Positions 7,896 through 13,016 of a stretch of DNA of 35,182 nt are shown piece by piece (the stretch's first letter is position 1; each line of letters opens with the position of its first letter). The DNA comes from Chloroflexota bacterium. GTDB taxonomy: Bacteria > Chloroflexota > Anaerolineae > UBA4142. The translations under genes were made by a program, and so were the position numbers. The notes below the pieces were generated by a model, which had not been told where the DNA came from, made no database searches, and saw only the letters and a list, made by a program, of their open reading frames with translations. Location of the stretch: contig JACQYF010000103.1 of NCBI GenBank assembly GCA_016208315.1, forward strand, positions 1 through 35,182, given 5' to 3'.

Positions 7896-8294
7896 ATGAA
7901 GCGCGATCTGGAAAATCTAGTGCAAGCCGCACGCGCGGCGCGCAAACTGGCCTACGCGCCGTATTCGAATTACGCGGTGGGCGCGGCGGTGCTGACCAAA
8001 TCGGGCGCGCTTTACTCGGGCTGTAATATCGAGAATGCCGCGTATCCGACGGGCGTGTGCGCGGAGCGGGTCGCGATCTTCAAGGCAGTCTCAGAGGGCG
8101 AACGCGAGTTGGTGGCGCTCGCGGTCGTCACGTCAAATGCCGGTTCGCCCTGCGGCGCGTGCCGCCAGGCATTTTCCGAGTTCGCCGGAGACGATGCGGT
8201 CATTGTGCTTGCGCCGGTCGCAGGGCAAAAGCGGAAAAAATTCACGATGAAACAAATCCTGCCGGACCGATTCGGGCCGGCGCAGTTGAAATGA
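7896..8294 (+). CDS. cdd: Cytidine deaminase
   Basis: This 132-residue enzyme deaminates cytidine and deoxycytidine to uridine and deoxyuridine in pyrimidine salvage. The zinc site is complete: C55-A-E57 supplies the first Cys ligand and the catalytic Glu, and P85-C86-G-A-C89 the other two Cys ligands. Substrate-binding residues in YSNYAVGAAV and NIENAAY are typical of the small homotetrameric class. I chose the ATG at 7896, which follows AAAGGCGG at a good distance and gives the usual family length. The reading frame stays open upstream, but that part is repeat sequence. A terminator follows. Confidence 0.95.
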   Translation: MKRDLENLVQAARAARKLAYAPYSNYAVGAAVLTKSGALYSGCNIENAAYPTGVCAERVAIFKAVSEGERELVALAVVTSNAGSPCGACRQAFSEFAGDDAVIVLAPVAGQKRKKFTMKQILPDRFGPAQLK

Positions 8295-8298
8295 GGCA

Positions 8299-8340
8299 GA
8301 CCACGCTGAGAAAACCAGGTACAAACCAGCGTGGTTTTTT
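8299..8340 (+). terminator. Rho-independent terminator after cdd
   Basis: ACCACGCTG (8300-8308) pairs perfectly with CAGCGTGGT (8327-8335) over an 18-base loop, with a run of six T at 8335-8340. It begins 5 bases after the cdd stop and probably ends the envelope/cdd transcript. Its T tract occupies the place where the -35 element of the next promoter would lie. Confidence 0.85.
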
Positions 8341-8355
8341 CGTCGGCGCAACGTG

Positions 8356-8364
8356 TGGTATAAT
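8356..8364 (+). promoter_or_regulatory. Extended -10 promoter for the MazG-like gene
   Basis: TGGTATAAT (8356-8364) is a perfect extended -10 (TG-N-TATAAT). No good -35 is present, since the spaced position is the T tract of the terminator, which fits an extended -10 promoter. AGGAG at 8375-8379 lies 6 bases before the ATG at 8386, leaving a very short leader. Confidence 0.65.
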
Positions 8365-8385
8365 ATCGCGGTCAAGGAGCATGTG

Positions 8386-8697
8386 ATGGTCGAACCAATC
8401 GGTCTGAATCAGAAAATGTTGGCAGTGCGCGCCCTGGCGGACGGCAAGGGCTTTTCGTCGAATCCGGAGCGCATTTGGGAGATGCTGGCATTGATTCATA
8501 CCGAAGTTTCCGAGGCCACCGACGCCTACAAAAAGGGCGAGCCGGTCGAGCACGTCGGCGAGGAATTGACGGATGCGATCATCCGCATCTTGCACTTGAT
8601 GTCCGCGCTCGACCTCGACGCCGAAGCGTTATTCGAAGCGAAAATGAAAAAGAACTGGGCACGACCATACAAGTATAATACCGTAAGGGGAGGATAG
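8386..8697 (+). CDS. MazG-like nucleotide pyrophosphohydrolase
   Basis: This 103-residue protein has the all-alpha NTP-PPase layout of the MazG superfamily. Metal-binding acidic motifs are visible as E-x-x-E in the TEVSEATD helix (near residue 42) and E-x-x-D in GEELTDAI (near residue 60). Such enzymes hydrolyse (d)NTPs to monophosphate and pyrophosphate and are thought to clean up aberrant nucleotides. It is the short single-domain form. The ATG at 8386 is set by AGGAG six bases upstream and by the extended -10 promoter. A palindromic repeat follows the stop. The substrate cannot be told from the sequence. Confidence 0.85.
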   Translation: MVEPIGLNQKMLAVRALADGKGFSSNPERIWEMLALIHTEVSEATDAYKKGEPVEHVGEELTDAIIRILHLMSALDLDAEALFEAKMKKNWARPYKYNTVRGG

Positions 8698-8700
8698 TGG

Positions 8701-8779
8701 GAAGTGGTAAGTTCAAAGTGCCAAGTGCCTAAAGTGAGATTTCACTTCGTACTTTAGACACTTACAACTTCGCACTTGC
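8701..8779. repeat. AAGTG-type palindromic repeat between the MazG-like gene and recO
   Basis: The segment contains GTGCCTAAAGT (8726-8736 region) answered by ACTTTAGACAC, and outer AAGTGCCAAGTG answered by CACTTACAACTT...CGCACTT, so the 79 bases form an imperfect palindrome. It ends 4 bases before the recO ATG and leaves recO without a recognisable Shine-Dalgarno site. It differs in sequence from the CAGT-type repeats. Confidence 0.75.
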
Positions 8780-8782
8780 ATC

Positions 8783-9610
8783 ATGCGTGATCGTTTATAT
8801 CGCGTCGAAGCCATCATACTAAAGCGCACCGACTTTGGCGAGGCCGACCGGATCTTGACGCTCGTCACGCCCGACCGCGGCAAACTGCGCGCGATTGCCA
8901 AGGGCGCGCGCAAGCCGTCGAGCCGGAAGAGCGGGCACATCGAGTTGTTCACGCACAGCATGTTGCTGCTCGCCAAAGGGCGGCATCTCGACGTCGTGAC
9001 ACAAGCCGATACGTTGGAAGCATTCCTGCCGCTGCGCGAGGACCTTGAACGGCTGGGTTACGCCTATTACTTGGCGGAGTTAGTAGACAAGTTTTCCGAA
9101 GAGGACAGCGAGAATCGTCCGCTGTACGATCTCTTACTCCACGCCCTTCGTTGGCTTGGCGATGATGCGTGCGATTCCGCGCTGCTGGCGCGCTATTTCG
9201 AACTGCACCTGCTGCAGCACGTCGGTTACCGCCCGCAACTGTTCCAGTGCGTCAACTGCGGCACTGCGATAGAGCCGACAGACAACTTTTTCAGCGCCGA
9301 AGCGGGCGGCGTTATTGATCCGAACTGCATGCAAACCCAGCGCGAGAAAATCGCGGGGCACGCGCGGGACGCGCAGCCAATCCCGTTGAACGCGCTCAAA
9401 GTCTTGCGCTTTTTGCAGTCGCGCGAGTACGAAACGGTGCGTTCGCTGCGACTCACGCCGGAGGCGCAAGCGCAAGTCGAAGGGCTGATGCGCGATTACA
9501 TCGCGCACCACTTGGAGCGAAACCTCAAATCGGTCGAGTTCTTGCGCCAGTTGAAGCAGCCATTCGTGGTTGGAATGGGTGAGAGTGTAGCGAAGGCGGT
9601 GGCGAAATGA
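8783..9610 (+). CDS. recO: DNA repair protein RecO
   Basis: This 275-residue protein starts with the RecO OB-fold (YRVEAIILKRTDFGEADRILTLVT, in part), then a helical region with the YYLAELVDKF block, and a zinc-ribbon-like loop. RecO acts with RecR to load RecA on SSB-coated single-stranded DNA in the RecF pathway. The zinc loop has CVNCG near residue 154 but only one clear downstream Cys (DPNC), so the usual four-Cys site may be incomplete. Its ATG follows a repeat without a visible ribosome site; its stop overlaps the next start as ATGA. Length is normal. Confidence 0.93.
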   Translation: MRDRLYRVEAIILKRTDFGEADRILTLVTPDRGKLRAIAKGARKPSSRKSGHIELFTHSMLLLAKGRHLDVVTQADTLEAFLPLREDLERLGYAYYLAELVDKFSEEDSENRPLYDLLLHALRWLGDDACDSALLARYFELHLLQHVGYRPQLFQCVNCGTAIEPTDNFFSAEAGGVIDPNCMQTQREKIAGHARDAQPIPLNALKVLRFLQSREYETVRSLRLTPEAQAQVEGLMRDYIAHHLERNLKSVEFLRQLKQPFVVGMGESVAKAVAK

Positions 9611-10020
9611 GCCAGGTGAAGAAGAGCCAAGCGAAAAAGACGCGCGAGGCACGCGTCACATATCGGGCAAAGCGCAAGCCGCAGGCGGTGAGGCCGCGTG
9701 CTCCAAGACCGCGCATTCGCAAACAGACTGCGGCGGCCAAGCCCCTGCCGTGGGAAAAGAGGATTGCGCCGACCGATGACCAAATAAGAGATTGGACTGA
9801 ATGGCTCAATCAACACGAACCGGAGTTCGAAGCCAAGTACCCTGGACATTATCTTGCGATTTGGGACAAGCGAATCATTGGGGCAAGCCCGAATGGCGAT
9901 GAGACGTACCGCCTCGCGCGCGAGGTTCGTCCAGAGGCGATGCCTTTGGTGATATATATTCCGCGGCCGGAGGACCTGCCAGCGATCCTGACCCCATTCC
10001 CCAGTGAAATGCGCAAGTAA
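9607..10020 (+). CDS. Small basic protein with a DUF5678-like C-terminal domain
   Basis: The 137 residues fall into a basic, proline-rich N-terminal tail (residues 1-45, full of Lys and Arg) and a compact domain (about 55-130) with WTEWLNQHEPEFEAKYPGHY, LAIWDKRIIGA and VIYIPRPED. The latter pattern resembles DUF5678, small proteins of unknown function that often sit beside retropepsin-like or other small genes; no such partner is seen here. The start codon overlaps the recO stop (ATGA), so the two are translationally coupled. The basic tail suggests nucleic-acid contact, which is an inference only. Function unknown. Confidence 0.7.
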   Translation: MSQVKKSQAKKTREARVTYRAKRKPQAVRPRAPRPRIRKQTAAAKPLPWEKRIAPTDDQIRDWTEWLNQHEPEFEAKYPGHYLAIWDKRIIGASPNGDETYRLAREVRPEAMPLVIYIPRPEDLPAILTPFPSEMRK

Positions 10021-10128
10021 GCGGAGATTCAATTGTCCTTGGATTCAACATCCTTGGACGCGAATCGGTTTTTCAGGTATTGCAATTCTGTTTCAACGAC
10101 CGCGACGGCGAACTGACCGTGAGCCGCC

Positions 10129-10134
10129 TATAAT
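10129..10134 (+). promoter_or_regulatory. Possible -10 box upstream of glycyl-tRNA synthetase
   Basis: A perfect TATAAT lies 22 bases before the glyQS ATG in a 136-base gene-free gap (10021-10156). I find no convincing -35 at 16-18 bases upstream and no T-box-like specifier structure in the short leader. Support is the -10 and the gap only. Confidence 0.4.
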
Positions 10135-10156
10135 TTCTTCTTGAGGGTATCACTAC

Positions 10157-11527
10157 ATGCCAGACATGGAAACGATCGTCTCGTTGTGCAAGCGCCGTGG
10201 ATTTGTTTTTCAATCGTCCGAAATCTACGGCGGGATTGGTGGATTTTGGGATTACGGCCCGCTCGGCGTCGAGCTAAAAAACAATATCAAACGCGCATGG
10301 TGGAAGGCGATGGTGCAGGACCGCGGCGACATCGTCGGCGTGGATGCCGCGGTGATTATGAATCCGCAGGTGTGGGTCGCGAGCGGCCACGTCGCCACGT
10401 TTTCCGACCCCTTGGTCGAATGCAAAAACTGCCATCACCGCTTTCGCGCGGACAAATTGAAAAGCGACGCATGCCCGGACTGCGGGATGCGTGGGCAGTT
10501 GACCGAGCCGCGCCAATTCAATCTGTTGTTCCAAACGCACGTCGGCCCGGTCGAGGATGATGCCGCGATTGCATACTTGCGACCGGAAACGGCGCAGGGC
10601 ATCTTTGTGAATTTTCAGAACGTGCAACAGTCCATGCGGCGCAAAGTGCCGTTCGGGATCGCGCAAATCGGGCGGTCGTTCCGCAACGAGATCATCACCG
10701 GCAACTTTATCTTCCGCGACCGCGAGTTCGAGCAGATGGAGATGGAGTTCTTCGTCAAGCCCGGAACCGAAGACGAGTGGCATGACCGCTGGCGCGATAT
10801 TCGTTATGACTGGTGGAAGCGCACCTTCAACATTCGCGACGAACACATCCGCATCAAGGTGATTCGCCGCGAGGCGACGACGATCGTCGGCCCCGATCCC
10901 GACGATGTCGAGCAGGAAAAGCCGCCGCACTACTCGAAAGGGAACTATGACGTCGAGTACAAATTCCCGATGGGTTGGAGCGAAGTCGAAGGGATCGCGA
11001 GCCGCACCGATTACGATCTTGGCTCGCACCAAAAACTAAGCGGCAAGTCGCTAGAATACTTTGACGACGAGACGAAGGAAAAGTACCTTCCCTACGTGGT
11101 CGAACCGGCAATGGGGGTGGACCGTTCCGTGCTGGTCGCGTTGCTCGAGAGTTATCAGGAAGAACAAGTGCGCGGCGAAAAACGAGTGGTGCTCCGGCTG
11201 CCCCACGCGCTCGCGCCGATCAAAGTGGCTGTGCTGCCGCTCGCGCGCAATCGCCCGGAAATCGTGGCGATAGCGCAAGAAATCGCCGCGACGCTGCGCC
11301 CGCACATGATGACCGTCTATGACGATACCGCCTCAATCGGTCGCTTGTATCGCCGGCAGGACGAAGTCGGGACGCTGTACTGCGTTACCGTAGATCATCA
11401 ATCCGCGATACCGTCAGACGAAAAGTACGACGGCAAGGTGACGATCCGCGACCGCGACACGATGGAGCAGATCCGCGTGCCGGTGGCGGAGGTGAAGGAT
11501 GTGCTTGTCGCCAAGTTGGCGAGTTGA
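10157..11527 (+). CDS. glyQS: Glycyl-tRNA synthetase, alpha2 type
   Basis: This 456-residue class II synthetase charges tRNA-Gly. It begins with the family's SLCKRRGFVFQSSEIYGGI-like block and YGPLG. A zinc-ribbon insertion with CKNC and CPDC pairs lies at residues ~88-115. Class II motif 2 is visible in the RSFRNEI region and motif 3 in GVDRSVLVALLE; the C-terminal anticodon-binding domain (about 350-456) contains the YRRQDEVGTLYCVTVD block. This single-chain dimeric form differs from the alpha2beta2 glyQ/glyS form, matching many thermophiles, Gram-positives and Chloroflexota. The ATG at 10157 gives the normal N-terminus; a second ATG three codons later is possible. Confidence 0.96.
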   Translation: MPDMETIVSLCKRRGFVFQSSEIYGGIGGFWDYGPLGVELKNNIKRAWWKAMVQDRGDIVGVDAAVIMNPQVWVASGHVATFSDPLVECKNCHHRFRADKLKSDACPDCGMRGQLTEPRQFNLLFQTHVGPVEDDAAIAYLRPETAQGIFVNFQNVQQSMRRKVPFGIAQIGRSFRNEIITGNFIFRDREFEQMEMEFFVKPGTEDEWHDRWRDIRYDWWKRTFNIRDEHIRIKVIRREATTIVGPDPDDVEQEKPPHYSKGNYDVEYKFPMGWSEVEGIASRTDYDLGSHQKLSGKSLEYFDDETKEKYLPYVVEPAMGVDRSVLVALLESYQEEQVRGEKRVVLRLPHALAPIKVAVLPLARNRPEIVAIAQEIAATLRPHMMTVYDDTASIGRLYRRQDEVGTLYCVTVDHQSAIPSDEKYDGKVTIRDRDTMEQIRVPVAEVKDVLVAKLAS

Positions 11528-11539
11528 AAGGGGGCTGCG

Positions 11540-12328
11540 ATGCCTTCGCCATTTCCAGGGATGGACCCGTATATCGAAAAAGGAAATGTCTGGACTGATT
11601 TTCACGGCGACCTAGCCGCTGAAATGCGTGCGACCCTGAATCGCCAATTTCAGCCTCGCTATGTTGCCCAGATGGTGCCGTACGTTACCTACGATATTGT
11701 CGAGGTTTCTGAGCGGCGCGGCGTTCGTCCCGATATCGGCGTGTGGCAGCCGCAGCCACCGCGCGATTGGGCAACGGAAGCCGTCATGGTCGCAACTACT
11801 GCTTCCGTCGAAAGTTTCGTTCCGCTCGAAGCGCCGCTCGAACTGTACACTGTCGAAATCCATGAAGTGGAGACGATGCGACTTGTGACTTCCATCGAGA
11901 TTCTCTCTCCGGTCAACAAGCGTCGGGGGCACGAGGCATATGAACACTATCAGCGCAAGCGACGCGAATTACTGCGTTCATTTGCGCATCTCATCGAAAT
12001 TGATCTGCTGCGCGGAGGCGAGCGCCCACCGCTCGAAAAACCAGTGCCGCCCGCGCCTTATTATGTGACGCTCAGCCGCGTGAATCGTCGTCCCAAAGTA
12101 GATGTGTGGCCCATTCAGTTGTGGGACAAATTGCCAGTGCTGCCGGTGCCGCTGCTAGAACCCGATCCGGATGTGGCGTTGGATCTGGGCGCGGTCGTCG
12201 CAATGGTTTACGAGCGCGGCGCGTATGCGCGCTTGATTGATTATCGCATCGCTCCGCCTCCGCCTGAATTGTCGGAATCCGAGAGCAAATGGCTGGGTGA
12301 GCATCTGCGCGCGCAAAAGGCGCGGTGA
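11540..12328 (+). CDS. DUF4058 family protein
   Basis: This 262-residue protein begins with the hallmark MPSPFPGMDPYIE block and the W-x-DFH motif near residue 20, followed by conserved RPDI and VEIHEVE/ILSPVNKRRG segments. These mark DUF4058, a family of unknown function common in cyanobacteria, planctomycetes and Chloroflexota, often in multiple copies. The alternating acidic strands followed by a K-R pair (EIxSPxNKR) recall the PD-(D/E)XK nuclease fold; that is an inference, not an assignment. It starts 12 bases after glyQS and is followed closely by the toxin pair, so it may be co-transcribed with either. Confidence 0.85.
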   Translation: MPSPFPGMDPYIEKGNVWTDFHGDLAAEMRATLNRQFQPRYVAQMVPYVTYDIVEVSERRGVRPDIGVWQPQPPRDWATEAVMVATTASVESFVPLEAPLELYTVEIHEVETMRLVTSIEILSPVNKRRGHEAYEHYQRKRRELLRSFAHLIEIDLLRGGERPPLEKPVPPAPYYVTLSRVNRRPKVDVWPIQLWDKLPVLPVPLLEPDPDVALDLGAVVAMVYERGAYARLIDYRIAPPPPELSESESKWLGEHLRAQKAR

Positions 12329-12347
12329 AAGTCTGTGAGGAATTGCT

Positions 12348-12566
12348 ATGTCAAAAAACCTGATTCTAGAACGCACGAGTCTGCCGCCAACCGTCCTGGA
12401 ATGGCTGGAAGCAGATGAAAAGAAAAATGGAATCTTCCTCTATCATGAGGAAAATGGGCAGATAGTGCTGGAACGCCTTGAAAACATTGATCCAGCGATG
12501 CTGATGCGCGTGCGGGAAGACATCCAACGCTATCATTCGGTGTTGGAACGATTAGCCGATTCCTAG
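12348..12566 (+). CDS. Putative antitoxin partner of the Doc-like toxin
   Basis: This 72-residue acidic protein ends one base before the Doc-like gene. It has a predicted helical N-terminus (PPTVLEWLEADEKKNG), a short strand pair (GIFLYHEENGQIVLERL) and a C-terminal helix (VREDIQRYHSVLERLA). I do not recognise Phd, AbrB or another named antitoxin fold with confidence. The antitoxin role is inferred from size, charge, order (upstream) and 1-base spacing. The start ATG follows GTGAGGA. Confidence 0.6.
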   Translation: MSKNLILERTSLPPTVLEWLEADEKKNGIFLYHEENGQIVLERLENIDPAMLMRVREDIQRYHSVLERLADS

Positions 12567-12567
12567 C

Positions 12568-12957
12568 ATGGAATACCTCACCGTTGAAGAAATCCTGGCG
12601 ATCCACATCGAAGTGATACGAGAATTTGGCGGAACGCCAGAAGTTCTCAGTCTCGAGCGGCTTAGGTCGTCGGCAGAATCACCGCATCAAACGATGTTTG
12701 GCGACGAACTCTATCCCGACCTCGTATCCAAGGCGGCGATCTTGTTCTTCGCGTTGATCAAGAATCACCCATTCTTGGATGGCAACAAGCGCACTGCTCT
12801 TCTGAGTTTGCTCGAATTCGTAAAGCGCAATGGACACGCAATCGAAGCGAAACACGATGAACTCTATCAGTTCACTTTGGACGTAGCAACATCCGTATTG
12901 GACAAGGATGCTATCGGCGCGTGGATTCGCGCCCATTTGAAAGAATCGGCGAAATGA
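12568..12957 (+). CDS. doc: Doc/Fic-fold death-on-curing family toxin
   Basis: This 129-residue protein carries the Fic/Doc core H67-PFLDGN-K74-R75. Full Fic AMP-transferases have HPFxxGNGRxxR; here the Gly-to-Lys change in GNKR is the form seen in Doc proteins. Phage P1 Doc phosphorylates EF-Tu and stalls translation. The N-terminal LTVEEILAIH block also fits the death-on-curing family. With the small gene one base upstream it forms a likely type II toxin-antitoxin pair placed between housekeeping genes. Whether this member is a kinase or an AMP-transferase is not settled by sequence. Confidence 0.87.
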   Translation: MEYLTVEEILAIHIEVIREFGGTPEVLSLERLRSSAESPHQTMFGDELYPDLVSKAAILFFALIKNHPFLDGNKRTALLSLLEFVKRNGHAIEAKHDELYQFTLDVATSVLDKDAIGAWIRAHLKESAK

Positions 12958-13002
12958 TGCATGAAGGTGGGCCCATCGGCCCGATTTGAAATCATAATAT
13001 AT

Positions 13003-13008
13003 AGGAGG
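13003..13008 (+). promoter_or_regulatory. Strong ribosome-binding site of ppdK
   Basis: AGGAGG lies 8 bases before the ATG at 13017, the best Shine-Dalgarno site of the plus-strand genes. It decides that the unusual 36-residue N-terminal extension is translated, since no other start exists before the conserved core. Confidence 0.85.
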
Positions 13009-13016
13009 AACGACGA

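Noticed and set aside
12969..12982. Short hairpin GGGCC-CATC-GGCCC before ppdK as a terminator of the toxin operon
   Set aside because: Only 5 bp, with no T tract after it.
12986..12998. TTGAAA and CATAAT before ppdK as a promoter
   Set aside because: The boxes are almost adjacent instead of about 17 bases apart.
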